DNA from: Albidovulum denitrificans
GTDB taxonomy: Bacteria; Pseudomonadota; Alphaproteobacteria; Rhodobacterales; Rhodobacteraceae
Direction: 5' to 3'
DNA: 64,000 nucleotides
Assembly: GCF_002973535.1 (NCBI RefSeq)
Contig: NZ_PVEP01000006.1
Location: forward strand, 1-64,000
The notes beneath the pieces are model-generated. The model was given only the letters and a program-made list of their open reading frames with translations, was not told where the DNA came from and made no database searches. Position 1 is the stretch's first letter, and the number at the start of each line of letters is the position of its first letter. Shown here piece by piece: positions 52,211-61,330 of this stretch. The translations under genes and the position numbers were made by a program.

Positions 52211-55200
52211 ATGGCACGCTTTTTCATCGACCGCCCGGTCTTTGCCTGGGTCATCTCGATCCTCATCATGGGGGTCGGCATCCTGTCGATCCTGACCCTG
52301 CCCATCGCGCAGTATCCCCAGATCGCGCCGCCTTCGGTGCGTATCTCGGCCTCATACCCCGGCGCTTCGGCGGAAACGGTCGCCAATACCGTCACCCAGA
52401 TCATCGAACAGCAGATGACCGGCCTCGACGGGATGCGCTATATGTCGTCAAGCTCAACCTCCGATGGCTCCGCCTCGGTCAACCTGACGTTCGAGACCGG
52501 GACCGATGCCGATATCGCGCAGGTTCAGGTCCAGAACAAGCTGGCGCAGGCCACCACGCTTCTGCCCGAAACGGTGCAGCGTCAGGGCCTTCGGGTGCAG
52601 AAATCCACGTCGAGCTTCCTGATGGTCATCGGGCTGATCTCGGACGACGGCAAGCTGGATCAGGCCGACCTGTCGGATTACCTCAACTCAAACCTCGTGG
52701 ATGAATTCAGCCGGATCGAGGGGGTCGGGGGCGTTCAGGTCTTTGGCGCGCAATATGCGATGCGCATCTGGCTCGACCCGTCGAAACTGGCCGCGTTCCA
52801 GCTTTCGCCAAGCGATGTCGTCAACGCGGTTTCGGCGCAGAACGCGCAGATCTCCGCCGGCGCCTTCGGCACGCTTCCGACGATGGACGGCCAGCAGTTG
52901 AACGCCACCATCACGGCGCAGTCGCTTCTCTCCACGCCCGAGGATTTCGAGAATATCGTTCTCAGGGCCGAGACGAATGGCGGCCTTGTCCTTCTCAAGG
53001 ATGTCGCGCGGGTCGAAGTTGGCGCGCAGGACTATTCGGTCATCGCGCGCTATAATGGCAAGCCGTCTTCCGGCATGGCGATCCAGCTTGCCTCGGGCGC
53101 CAACGCGCTTGATACGGCGCAGCGGGTGAAGGACCGGGTGGCGGAGTTTTCGAAATTCTTCCCCGAAGGCGTCAGCTATGTCATCCCCTATGACACGACG
53201 CCTTTCATCCAGATCTCGATCGAAGAGGTGGTGAAGACCCTGTTCGAGGCAATCGTCCTCGTCTTCCTCGTCATGCTTCTCTTCCTGCAAAACGTCCGCG
53301 CCACGCTGATCCCGACGCTGGCGGTGCCGGTCGTCATCCTTGGCACCTTCGCGATCCTCGGCATCGCGGGGTTCACCATCAACGTGCTGACCATGCTGGC
53401 CATGGTGCTGGCCATCGGCCTTCTGGTCGATGACGCCATCGTCGTGGTGGAGAACGTCGAACGGATCATGGAGGAAGAGGGCCTTGACCCGCGCGAGGCG
53501 ACGCGCAAGTCGATGGGCCAGATCACCGGCGCGCTGGTCGGCATCGCGCTGGTCCTGTCGGCCGTTTTCGTGCCGATGGCCTTTTTCGGCGGCTCGACCG
53601 GCGTGATCTACCGGCAGTTCGCCATCACCATCGTGTCGGCCATGGCGCTGTCGGTGCTGGTCGCGCTGACGCTGACGCCCGCGCTTTGCGCCACGATCCT
53701 GCGCGCGAAGGACGCCCATCATACGCATCGCGGCATCCTCGGCCTGTTCAACCGGGGGTTTGAGGCGGTGCTGGGCGGTTACAGCCGGACCGTGGGCTAT
53801 GTCATCATCCGCCCGATCCGCGTCGGACTTGTCTATCTGGGGATCGGCGCGGCGATCGGCTGGCTTTTCATGACCACGCCGACCGGCTTTCTCCCGAATG
53901 AGGATCAGGGCATCCTGATGACGCTGATCCAGGGGCCGACGGGGGCCACGGCGGAACGCACGCTTGAGGTCGTGCAGGAGGTTGAGACCTATTTCAACTC
54001 TGCCGAGGGGGCGAGCGTGGAATCCACCTTCGGCGTTGCCGGGTTCTCCTTCGCGGGGCGGGGGCAGAACATGGGCCTGGCCTTCATCCGGCTGAAGGAC
54101 TGGGCCGAACGGCCGAACCCGGACCAGAACGTGCAGGCCATCGCGGGCCGCGCCTTTGGCGCCTTCATGGGCATCCGCGACGCGATGGTCTTTCCCATCG
54201 TCCCGCCCGCGGTGATCGAGCTTGGCAACATCTCGGGCTTTGACTTCTACCTTCAGGCGCAGGGCGGGCAAAGCCATGAGGAGTTGCTGGGTGCGCGCAA
54301 CACGCTTCTGGGCATGGCCGCGCAAAGCCCGCTGATCGCGTCCGCCCGGCCCTCGGGGCTTGAGGATGCGGCGCAGTTCAACCTTGATATCGACTGGCGC
54401 GCGGCGGGCGCGATGGGGGTGTCGCCCAGCGATGTCGGCAACCTTCTGTCCATCGCCTGGGCCGGGCGCTATGTGAATGACTTCAACGACAATGGCCGCA
54501 TCAAGCGGGTCTATGTGCAGGGGGAGGCCGACGCGCGCTCCGTTCCCGCCGACCTTCAGAAATGGCGGGTGCGCAACAGTTCGGGCGATCTTGTCCCCTT
54601 CGCCAACTTCACCACCGAAAGCTGGCAATACGGGCCGCAGGGCCTGACCCGCTATGGCGGTGTGCCGTCGATGCAGATCCAGGGCTCCCCCGCGCCGGGC
54701 GTGTCCACCGGCGAGGCGATGGCCGAGATGGAGCGGCTGGCGGCCCAGCTTCCCGGCGGCTATTCGGTCGCCTGGACCGGGCTGTCGCTGGAAGAACGGG
54801 ACTCGAGCGGCCAGACCCCGCTGCTTTACGCGCTGTCGCTGGCGGCGGTGTTCCTCTGCCTTGCCGCGCTTTACGAAAGCTGGACCATCCCCTTCGCGGT
54901 GATGCTCGCCATGCCCATCGGTGTCGTCGGCACGCTGGCCGCCGCGCGGTTCGCGGGCTTCGACAACGGCGTCTTCTTCCAGGTCGGGCTGCTGACCGTC
55001 ATCGGCCTGACCGGCAAGAACGCGATCCTGATCGTGGAATTCGCGCGCGACAGGTATCAGGCGGGGGAGGAGCTTTACAGCGCCGTGCGCGAGGCGGCGG
55101 GGCAACGCTTCCGCCCGATCATCATGACCTCGATGGCCTTCTCGCTGGGCGTGCTGCCGCTGGTGCTGTCCACCGGCGCGGGGTCTGGCGGGCGTCAGGC

Positions 55201-55312
55201 GGTCGGCGCGGCGGTTCTGGGTGGCACGCTGAGCGCGACGATCCTTGGCGTGATCTTCGTGCCGCTGTTCTTCGTGCTGGTCGAACGGCTTTTCGGCGGC
55301 CGCCGCGCCTGA
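52211..55312 (+). CDS. RND multidrug efflux pump (AcrB/HAE1 family)
   Basis: A 1033-residue inner-membrane pump of full HAE1 length. FIDRPVFAWVISILIMGVGI starts it; the proton-relay aspartates lie in GLLVDDAIVVVENVERIMEEE, and FFGGSTGVIYRQFAITIVSAM and TGKNAILIVEFARD are later signatures. Two large periplasmic loops alternate with twelve helices. No outer-membrane factor gene is nearby, so it must use a TolC-like protein encoded elsewhere. The substrate spectrum is unknown; its place behind the ars genes may be coincidental. Confidence 0.95.
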   Translation: MARFFIDRPVFAWVISILIMGVGILSILTLPIAQYPQIAPPSVRISASYPGASAETVANTVTQIIEQQMTGLDGMRYMSSSSTSDGSASVNLTFETGTDADIAQVQVQNKLAQATTLLPETVQRQGLRVQKSTSSFLMVIGLISDDGKLDQADLSDYLNSNLVDEFSRIEGVGGVQVFGAQYAMRIWLDPSKLAAFQLSPSDVVNAVSAQNAQISAGAFGTLPTMDGQQLNATITAQSLLSTPEDFENIVLRAETNGGLVLLKDVARVEVGAQDYSVIARYNGKPSSGMAIQLASGANALDTAQRVKDRVAEFSKFFPEGVSYVIPYDTTPFIQISIEEVVKTLFEAIVLVFLVMLLFLQNVRATLIPTLAVPVVILGTFAILGIAGFTINVLTMLAMVLAIGLLVDDAIVVVENVERIMEEEGLDPREATRKSMGQITGALVGIALVLSAVFVPMAFFGGSTGVIYRQFAITIVSAMALSVLVALTLTPALCATILRAKDAHHTHRGILGLFNRGFEAVLGGYSRTVGYVIIRPIRVGLVYLGIGAAIGWLFMTTPTGFLPNEDQGILMTLIQGPTGATAERTLEVVQEVETYFNSAEGASVESTFGVAGFSFAGRGQNMGLAFIRLKDWAERPNPDQNVQAIAGRAFGAFMGIRDAMVFPIVPPAVIELGNISGFDFYLQAQGGQSHEELLGARNTLLGMAAQSPLIASARPSGLEDAAQFNLDIDWRAAGAMGVSPSDVGNLLSIAWAGRYVNDFNDNGRIKRVYVQGEADARSVPADLQKWRVRNSSGDLVPFANFTTESWQYGPQGLTRYGGVPSMQIQGSPAPGVSTGEAMAEMERLAAQLPGGYSVAWTGLSLEERDSSGQTPLLYALSLAAVFLCLAALYESWTIPFAVMLAMPIGVVGTLAAARFAGFDNGVFFQVGLLTVIGLTGKNAILIVEFARDRYQAGEELYSAVREAAGQRFRPIIMTSMAFSLGVLPLVLSTGAGSGGRQAVGAAVLGGTLSATILGVIFVPLFFVLVERLFGGRRA

Positions 55313-55381
55313 GCGTTCGGGTTCTGCCACCCCGCGCGGGCTGACGGCGGCGGAGAAGAACGGGAAGGCCTGAGTTTTGTC

Positions 55382-55443
55382 GTCCCGGACCCGATCCGGG
55401 ACCGCCGCCGCCGGAGGAAGAGGTCCCGGATCAGGTCCGGGAC
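55382..55443. repeat. Inverted pair of REP-like palindromes
   Basis: GTCCCGGA-CCCGA-TCCGGGAC (55382-55402) and GTCCCGGA-TCAGG-TCCGGGAC (55423-55443) are each hairpins with 8-bp stems. The second read in reverse complement has CCTGA in place of CCCGA, so the two units are inverted copies differing at one base, like a BIME pair. They lie between the convergent RND and sugar-transport operons. The rest of this 251-bp gap contains the terminator at 55509-55542. Confidence 0.72.
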
Positions 55444-55508
55444 GCGGTCGGCTTGCTCGCCCCCCCAGGCCCGCCGATGCGCGTCCTGACGACGCGCCTC
55501 GCCACAAC

Positions 55509-55542
55509 GAAAACGGCCGGAGCGGTGCCCCGCCCCGGCCGT
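55509..55542 (-). terminator. Intrinsic terminator of the minus-strand sugar ABC operon
   Basis: ACGGCCGGAGCGG (55513-55525) pairs with CCGCCCCGGCCGT (55530-55542) over 13 bp with a single A-C mismatch, which becomes a G-U pair in the minus-strand RNA. The minus strand continues with TTTT. It lies about 20 bp after the binding-protein stop codon. Confidence 0.8.
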
Positions 55543-55563
55543 CCTGTGTCGTAAAGCCCCGGA

Positions 55564-56529
55564 TCAGAACGGGCTGTCGGGGTAGTAGAACCGTTCCGCG
55601 TTCTCCGGCGTGATGAGGGTGGAACCGATGATGAAGCGCCCATAGACCGGCGTGTCGGAGACGAAGCGCAGCGCCGTCATCTCGATCGCGGCGGAAATCA
55701 GCGCGGGCGGGTAGGTCACGTCCACCGGGAATTGCGGGTCCTTGTCCATGATCCGCTTGACGATTTCCTTCATCCCGGCGCCGCCGATGATCCACATCTC
55801 ATCCGTCCGGCCCGCCTGTGCGATGGCCTCGGTCACGCCCATCGCCATGTCGTCATCCGCCGCCCAGACCGCGTCGATCTGGGGGTATTTCGACAGGTAG
55901 TCCTGCATCACGGTGAAGGCGTCGTCACGGTTCCAGTTGCCGTGCTGCATGTCCAGGATTTCGATCCCCGACCCTTCGATGGCCTTCTGGAAGGCATCGA
56001 CACGCTCGTTATCCAGCGTCGTCGGGATACCGCGCAGGACGACGATCTTGGCGCCCGATGGCAGGTTGGCCTTGAAATAGTCCCCCGCGACGCGGCCGAA
56101 GGCGGTGTTGTCGCCCGCGACGTAAAGATCCTCGACCCCGTCGATGGCAAGGCCACGGTCGACGACGGTCACCCACTTGCCCGCGTCCTTCACGGCCTTC
56201 ACCGGGCCGGTCAGCGGCTCACTCTCGAACGGCAGAACGACAAGGCCGTCGATGTTGCGCGTCGCCATCATGTCTTCAAGGTCGTTGACCTGCTTGCCGG
56301 CCTCACCCGCCGTGGCAAGGACGAATTTCAGCTGCGGATAGGTCGCCTCAAGCCGCTTGATGGTTTCCTGCGCGTGCCAGTTCAGCCCGCCCATGAAGCC
56401 ATGCGTCGCCGACGGGATCGACACGCCGATGGTGTAGGTCTGATCCTGGGCCACGGCGGCGGTCGTCGCGGCCAGACCGGCGGTCACGGCCATCGCGGCG
56501 GTGGCGCCGAAGAACTCTCTGCGTTTCAT
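55564..56529 (-). CDS. Sugar/polyol ABC transporter substrate-binding protein (Tat-type signal)
   Basis: A 321-residue type I periplasmic-binding protein: TYTIGVSIPSATHGFMGGLN, GLVVLPFESEPLTGPV, VTVVDRGL and VWAADDDMAMGVTEAI. The N-terminus (MKRREFFGATAAMAV) has RR followed by a hydrophobic run, suggesting Tat export, unusual for sugar binders. It is the last gene of a five-gene minus-strand operon and is followed by a strong terminator. The ligand is unknown; oxidoreductase and isomerase partners suggest a sugar, glycoside or polyol. Confidence 0.87.
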   Translation of the reverse strand: MKRREFFGATAAMAVTAGLAATTAAVAQDQTYTIGVSIPSATHGFMGGLNWHAQETIKRLEATYPQLKFVLATAGEAGKQVNDLEDMMATRNIDGLVVLPFESEPLTGPVKAVKDAGKWVTVVDRGLAIDGVEDLYVAGDNTAFGRVAGDYFKANLPSGAKIVVLRGIPTTLDNERVDAFQKAIEGSGIEILDMQHGNWNRDDAFTVMQDYLSKYPQIDAVWAADDDMAMGVTEAIAQAGRTDEMWIIGGAGMKEIVKRIMDKDPQFPVDVTYPPALISAAIEMTALRFVSDTPVYGRFIIGSTLITPENAERFYYPDSPF

Positions 56530-56544
56530 GGTCTTCCTCCCTGT

Positions 56545-57522
56545 TTACCGCCCCTCGGCGGATGATTTCCCGCGTTGCAGCACAACGGCGAGTACGATGA
56601 TGACCCCCTGGATCGCCCCGTTGAGATAGGGCGAGACGAGGTCGGCGAGATTGAGGATGTTGTCGATCAGGCTAAGGATCAGCACACCGACGACCGTCCC
56701 CCAGACGCGGCCGTAGCCGCCCTTCAGCGCGGTCCCCCCGATGATGACGGCGGCGATGGCCTCAAGCTCCCACAAGACGCCGGTGGAACCGGAGGCAGAG
56801 CCAAGGCGCGGGACGTAGAGGATGGTCGCAAGCCCCACCAGCATGCCCAGCATGACATAGGTCATCAGCCGCACCCATTCGACCTTCACCGCCGAATAGC
56901 GCGCGACCTTGTCGTTCGACCCGATCGCCTCGCAATAGCGGCCAAAGCGGGTGTGGCGCATGGCGACCTGGCCTGCGACGGCGACAAGGGCGAAGGTGAT
57001 GATCGGCCAGGTGATGCCGAAGATGCCATCGTAATAGACCGGCCGGTAGAACTGCCGCGCCTCGAAATCGAGGGAGATGGTGCCGCCATCGGCCAGCCAG
57101 GTGACGAGGGAGCGGAAGATGCCCATGGTCCCCAGCGTGACGATGAAGGGTTCGATCCTTGCCCGCGTGACAAGCAAGCCGTTGGTCAGCCCCGCCAGAA
57201 CGCCCACGATCAGCGCCACGGCCATGCCCGCCAGCACAAGCGGCACGCCGATGCCCAGCGTCGGCAGCATCGCGTTCATGGCAAGGATCATCATCCCGGC
57301 GATGAAGGCCGCCATCGAGCCGACAGAGAGGTCCAGCCCGCCCGAGGTGATGACAAAGGTCATCCCCACCGCGATCATCCCGATAAAGGCCGACCGGGCG
57401 AGGACATTGGTGATATTGCCCGACGACAGGAAGTTCGAATTCAGGAACGCCCCCAGCGCTATCAGCACCAGAAGCGCGGCCAAAGGCCCGAGGGTTGAGA
57501 GGGAAAGCCGTCCCTTAAGCAT
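56545..57522 (-). CDS. Sugar/polyol ABC transporter permease
   Basis: A 325-residue RbsC-type permease with about eight to ten helices. GMTFVITSGGLDLSVGSMAAF, RIEPFIVTLGTMGIFRSL and the EAIGSNDKVARYSAVKV coupling loop are clear. The ATG at 57522 (MLKGRLSLSTLG) gives the standard length and overlaps the ATPase gene by 8 bp; longer frames upstream read through the ATPase coding region. It precedes the binding-protein gene by 15 bp. Confidence 0.92.
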   Translation of the reverse strand: MLKGRLSLSTLGPLAALLVLIALGAFLNSNFLSSGNITNVLARSAFIGMIAVGMTFVITSGGLDLSVGSMAAFIAGMMILAMNAMLPTLGIGVPLVLAGMAVALIVGVLAGLTNGLLVTRARIEPFIVTLGTMGIFRSLVTWLADGGTISLDFEARQFYRPVYYDGIFGITWPIITFALVAVAGQVAMRHTRFGRYCEAIGSNDKVARYSAVKVEWVRLMTYVMLGMLVGLATILYVPRLGSASGSTGVLWELEAIAAVIIGGTALKGGYGRVWGTVVGVLILSLIDNILNLADLVSPYLNGAIQGVIIVLAVVLQRGKSSAEGR

Positions 57523-59011
57523 CTTCGGTCGTCCTTTCCCGTGTCCCCATGATCGCCCGCACAAGGGCGTGTTCGGTGATCTCATCCCCTTCCAGCACCG
57601 CCGCCGCACGGCCCTGCCGCATCACCAGAACCCGGTCCGACAGGCCAAGGATTTCCGGCATGTCAGAGGAGATGACGATGACGCTGCGCCCTTCGCGGGC
57701 GAGACGGTCGATGAAGGCGTAGATCTGGCTTTTCGTGCCGATGTCGATGCCGCGGGTGGGTTCGTCGATGATGACGACTTCCGGGTCGGGCAGCATGGTC
57801 TTGGCCAGAAGCAGCTTCTGCTGGTTCCCGCCCGACAGGTTGCCAACCTCCATCCCCCGTTCCGGCGCGCGGATGTCGAAATCCGCGATGGCCTGGGTCA
57901 GCGCCGCTTCCTCTTTCGCGCGCGACAGAAGGGGCGCGCCGAAACGCGGCAGGTCGGGCAGGGTCAGGTTCACGCGCAGTGACTTTTCCAGCAAAAGCCC
58001 GCGTTCCTTCCGGTCTTCGGTCAGATAGCCGATGCCGTGCTTAGCGGCGTCGGTGACCGAACGGATGCGGATCGGCGCGCCGCTGCGCGAGACGGACCCG
58101 CCATGCGGACGCAGCCCCACCAGCCCCTCGGCCAGTTCCGTTCGCCCCGATCCGACAAGGCCGGAGATGCCCAGAACCTCACCCCGCCGCAGGCTGAGCG
58201 ATATGCCCTCCACCAGCGGCGGCACGGCGAAATCGTGCAGTTCCAGCGCGACGCAGCCGAACTCCGTCCGGCGCGGCGGGAAGATGTCGGTCAGGTCGCG
58301 GCCGACCATCGCGGTGGCCATCCCGTCCTCGGTCAACTCCCCCCGTTCGGCCCTTCGCACGACGGCGCCGTCGCGCAGGACGGTGATGCGGTCGGCGATA
58401 TGGCTGACCTCATCCAGCCGGTGCGAGGTGTAAAGCAGCGCCACCCCGGCGGCCCGAAGCCGGTCGATCTGGCGGAAGAGGATCTGCACCTCGCGGTGGG
58501 TCAGCACGGCGGAGGGTTCGTCCATGATCAACACGCGGGCGTTGCGCGACAGCGCTTTCGCGATCTCCACCATCTGCCGGTCGGACACCGGCAGATCGCG
58601 GATGCGCGCGTCGGGGCTGACATGGCTTTCCAACTGGTCAAGCAGGTCCTGCGCGCCCTTGCGCATCGCCTTGTGGTTCAGGAACAGCCCGCCGATCTCA
58701 CGCCCGAGATAGATGTTCTCGGCCACCGTCAAATCCTGGGCGAGGTTGAATTCCTGATGGATGACGACGACGCCAAGCGCCTCGGCCTCGGCGCCCGAAC
58801 GATATGGCGCGGGTTCACCGTCAAGAAGGACACCGCCCGCCGTCGGTTCAAGGAACCCGCCAAGGATCTTCATGATCGTCGACTTGCCCGCGCCATTCTC
58901 GCCGATCAGGGCGTGGACCTCACCGCCCGCAAGGGCAAAATCCACGCCATGCAGCACCTCGATCGGGCCAAAGCTTTTGTGGACATCGCGAAGGGCGAGG
59001 ATCTCGGTCAT
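57515..59011 (-). CDS. Two-domain sugar ABC ATPase (RbsA/MglA family)
   Basis: A 498-residue ATPase with two ABC domains. The first has Walker A GENGAGKST, signature LPVSDRQMVEIAKAL and Walker B LIMDEPSAVLT; the second has the degenerate Walker A GLVGSGRTE, signature LSGGNQQKLLLAKTM and Walker B VIIDEPTRGID. This is the usual two-domain partner for such permeases, in contrast to the single-domain enzyme at 36409. It overlaps the oxidoreductase gene by 4 bp. Confidence 0.95.
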   Translation of the reverse strand: MTEILALRDVHKSFGPIEVLHGVDFALAGGEVHALIGENGAGKSTIMKILGGFLEPTAGGVLLDGEPAPYRSGAEAEALGVVVIHQEFNLAQDLTVAENIYLGREIGGLFLNHKAMRKGAQDLLDQLESHVSPDARIRDLPVSDRQMVEIAKALSRNARVLIMDEPSAVLTHREVQILFRQIDRLRAAGVALLYTSHRLDEVSHIADRITVLRDGAVVRRAERGELTEDGMATAMVGRDLTDIFPPRRTEFGCVALELHDFAVPPLVEGISLSLRRGEVLGISGLVGSGRTELAEGLVGLRPHGGSVSRSGAPIRIRSVTDAAKHGIGYLTEDRKERGLLLEKSLRVNLTLPDLPRFGAPLLSRAKEEAALTQAIADFDIRAPERGMEVGNLSGGNQQKLLLAKTMLPDPEVVIIDEPTRGIDIGTKSQIYAFIDRLAREGRSVIVISSDMPEILGLSDRVLVMRQGRAAAVLEGDEITEHALVRAIMGTRERTTEDA

Positions 59012-60138
59012 AGGGTGACCCAGCCCGCGTTGCGCCTGGCCGAGGTCACGCAGGCGGCGACGAACCGCATGCCTGCAAGGCCGTCGGACAGGGTGGGGTA
59101 GGTCACGCCGTCCGGCACCGGCAACCCGGCCTGCCGGGCGCGGATCGCCTGCGCGGCCTCGGCGTAGATATTGGCGAAGGCCTCAAGATACCCCTCGGGG
59201 TGGCCACCCGGTACACGGCAGACCCGCTGCGCCTCGGGCAGCGCCCCGGCGCCGTTCCGCGTCAAAAGCTGCTTTGGTTCCCCAAACCGGCTGAACCAGA
59301 GCTTGTTCGGCTCTTCCTGCGCCCATTCCAGCCCGCCCTGATCGCCAAAGACCCGGATGCGCAGGCTGTTTTCGTTGCCCGGCGCAACCTGGCTGGCCCA
59401 AAGCATCCCCTTCGCGCCGCCCGGATAGCGCATCAGGACATTGGCGTTGTCGTCAAGCTTTCGCCCCGCAACGAAGGCGGTCACGTCAGCCGCCAGCGCC
59501 TCAGGCTCCATCCCCGCGACGAAGGCGGCGAGGTTATAGGCGTGGGTGCCGATGTCGCCAAGCGCCCCGCCGATGCCCGCGCGCGCGGGATCCGATCGCC
59601 ATTCGGCCTGCTTGTTGTGAACCTCATGCGTCAGCCAGTCCTGCGCGTATTCGACCTGCACCAGCCGGATCTGGCCAATGTCCCCCCGCGCGATCATCGC
59701 CCGCGCCTGACGGACCAGCGGATAGCCGGTGTAGTTATGGGTCAGGATAAAGAGCGCGTCTGCCTTTTCGGCGGCGGCGGCCAGCTTTTTCGCCTCGGCC
59801 ATCGTGGCGGTCAGCGGCTTGTCGCAGATGACGTGGATGCCGCGCTTGAGGAACTCGATCGCCGGGGCGGCGTGCATGTGGTTCGGCGTGACGATGGCCA
59901 CCGCCTCAACCCCGTCCTTTCGGCGCGCCTCACGCCCGGCCATTCGCTTCCAGTCGTCATAGGTCCGCGACGGATCAAGCCCGATTTCCGCGCCCGATTT
60001 CCGCGCCCGTTCGGGGGTTGAGGATAGCGCCCCGGCGACCAGACGGAAATGTCCGTCCATCCGCGCGGCCAGCCGATGCACCGACCCGATCAGCGCGCCC
60101 TGTCCGCCCCCCACCATGCCCAGCCGGATCGGCTCCAT
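59008..60138 (-). CDS. Gfo/Idh/MocA-family oxidoreductase
   Basis: A 376-residue enzyme: RLGMVGGGQGALIGSVHRLAA (Rossmann loop), ICDKPLTATMAEAK (DKP in place of EKP) and the catalytic GGALGDIGTHAYNLAAFV. It follows the isomerase gene by 3 bp. Pairing of such a dehydrogenase with an epimerase-like TIM barrel resembles YcjS/YcjR, which oxidise glycosides at C3 and act on the keto product; an inositol-type pathway is the alternative. The substrate is unproven. Confidence 0.88.
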   Translation of the reverse strand: MEPIRLGMVGGGQGALIGSVHRLAARMDGHFRLVAGALSSTPERARKSGAEIGLDPSRTYDDWKRMAGREARRKDGVEAVAIVTPNHMHAAPAIEFLKRGIHVICDKPLTATMAEAKKLAAAAEKADALFILTHNYTGYPLVRQARAMIARGDIGQIRLVQVEYAQDWLTHEVHNKQAEWRSDPARAGIGGALGDIGTHAYNLAAFVAGMEPEALAADVTAFVAGRKLDDNANVLMRYPGGAKGMLWASQVAPGNENSLRIRVFGDQGGLEWAQEEPNKLWFSRFGEPKQLLTRNGAGALPEAQRVCRVPGGHPEGYLEAFANIYAEAAQAIRARQAGLPVPDGVTYPTLSDGLAGMRFVAACVTSARRNAGWVTL

Positions 60139-60141
60139 CGT

Positions 60142-61200
60142 TCAGCCCTCCAGCCCCAGAAGCCGCCGGTTGGCGGCCCGGTCGGTTCCGGCCGCCGCAA
60201 AATCGTCAAAGGCGCGGTCGGTGACGCGGATGATATGCGCGCGCACGAATTCCGCCCCTTCCCGCGCGCCGTCCTCGGGGTGTTTCAGGCAGCATTCCCA
60301 TTCGACGACCGCCCAGCCCGCGAAATCCATCGCGGCGAGTTTCGAGAAGATGGTGGCGAAATCGACCTGTCCGTCACCGGGGCTGCGGAAGCGCCCGGCG
60401 CGGTTCAGCCAGCCCTGATAGCCGCCATAAACCCCCTTGCGCCCGGTCGGGTTGAACTCGGCATCCTTCACATGGAACATGCGGATGCGGTCGGCGTAGA
60501 TGTCGAGATGGTCGATATAGTCGAGCTGTTGCAGGACGTAATGCGACGGATCGTAAAGCATGCAGGCCCGCGCATGGCCGCCGACGCAGTCGAGGAACAT
60601 CTCATAACTGTCGCCGTCGTGCAGATCCTCGCCGGGGTGGATTTCATAGCAGACATCGACGCCGCAGGCCTCGGCATGATCAAGGATCGGCTGCCAGCGC
60701 CGGGCGAGTTCGTCGAACGCCTCTTCGATCAGCCCGGCGGGGCGCTGCGGCCATGGGTAGAGATAGGGCCAGGCCAGCGCGCCGGAAAAGGTGGCCATCG
60801 CGGTCAGGCCGAGGTGTTTCGACACTGTCAGGGTCTTTTTCACCTGATCGACCGCCCAGTCGGTCCGGCCCCTGGGGTTGCCACGCAAGGACGCGGGGGC
60901 GAAGCCGTCGAACATCGTGTCATAGGCCGGGTGGACCGCGACAAGCTGGCCCTGGATATGGGAGGACAGCTCCGTCACCTCGACGCCATTCTCACGCGCC
61001 TGCCCGGCCCAGTCCTCGCAATAGGTCTTCGACCCGGCGGCGCGGTCGAGGTCGATGAACTGCGGCGCGTTCGTCGGCACCTGCACCCCGACATAGCCGC
61101 ATCCGGCGGCCCATTCGGTAATGGAGGCCCAGGAATTGAACGGGGCTTCGTCACCCGCGAACTGCGCGAGGAAAAGCGCCGGTCCCTTGATCGTCCGCAT
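60142..61200 (-). CDS. Sugar isomerase/epimerase TIM-barrel protein
   Basis: A 352-residue xylose-isomerase-like barrel. CYEIHPGEDLHDGDSYEMFL, MLYDPSHYVLQQLDYIDHL and MFHVKDAEFNPTGRKGVYGG carry Glu, Asp and His metal ligands; WAVVEWECCLKHPEDGAREG ends the core. It opens the five-gene operon. The ATG at 61200 is chosen because GGGAGGGG lies directly upstream; an ATG at 61239 would sit within the LacI operator region. It is divergent from the LacI gene at 61331. Confidence 0.87.
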   Translation of the reverse strand: MRTIKGPALFLAQFAGDEAPFNSWASITEWAAGCGYVGVQVPTNAPQFIDLDRAAGSKTYCEDWAGQARENGVEVTELSSHIQGQLVAVHPAYDTMFDGFAPASLRGNPRGRTDWAVDQVKKTLTVSKHLGLTAMATFSGALAWPYLYPWPQRPAGLIEEAFDELARRWQPILDHAEACGVDVCYEIHPGEDLHDGDSYEMFLDCVGGHARACMLYDPSHYVLQQLDYIDHLDIYADRIRMFHVKDAEFNPTGRKGVYGGYQGWLNRAGRFRSPGDGQVDFATIFSKLAAMDFAGWAVVEWECCLKHPEDGAREGAEFVRAHIIRVTDRAFDDFAAAGTDRAANRRLLGLEG

Positions 61201-61223
61201 GTCCCCTCCCGAAAGTCCGCGGA

Positions 61224-61269
61224 TGTAATCGTTTGCCATGAGGGTAGACCTGATATGTAATCGGTTGCA
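61224..61269. promoter_or_regulatory. Twin LacI-type operators between the sugar operon and its regulator
   Basis: TGTAATCGTTTGCC (61224-61237) and TGTAATCGGTTGCA (61256-61269) match the LacI-family pattern TG-AA-CG-TT-CA and are spaced 32 bp, about three helical turns, so two dimers would lie on the same face. They sit in the divergent gap between the isomerase gene and the LacI gene and could control both. Confidence 0.75.
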
Positions 61270-61330
61270 AGATGATTCCTGACGCGTAGAAGCGGATTGA
61301 GCGGCTGCCATCTACCGCGTAAGAGGAACC

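Noticed and set aside
52688-55795. A 1035-codon open frame antisense to the RND pump gene
   Set aside because: Composition (His, Arg, Asp, Gln rich without any domain) is typical of frames opposite GC-rich genes; the pump on the plus strand is full-length with all motifs.
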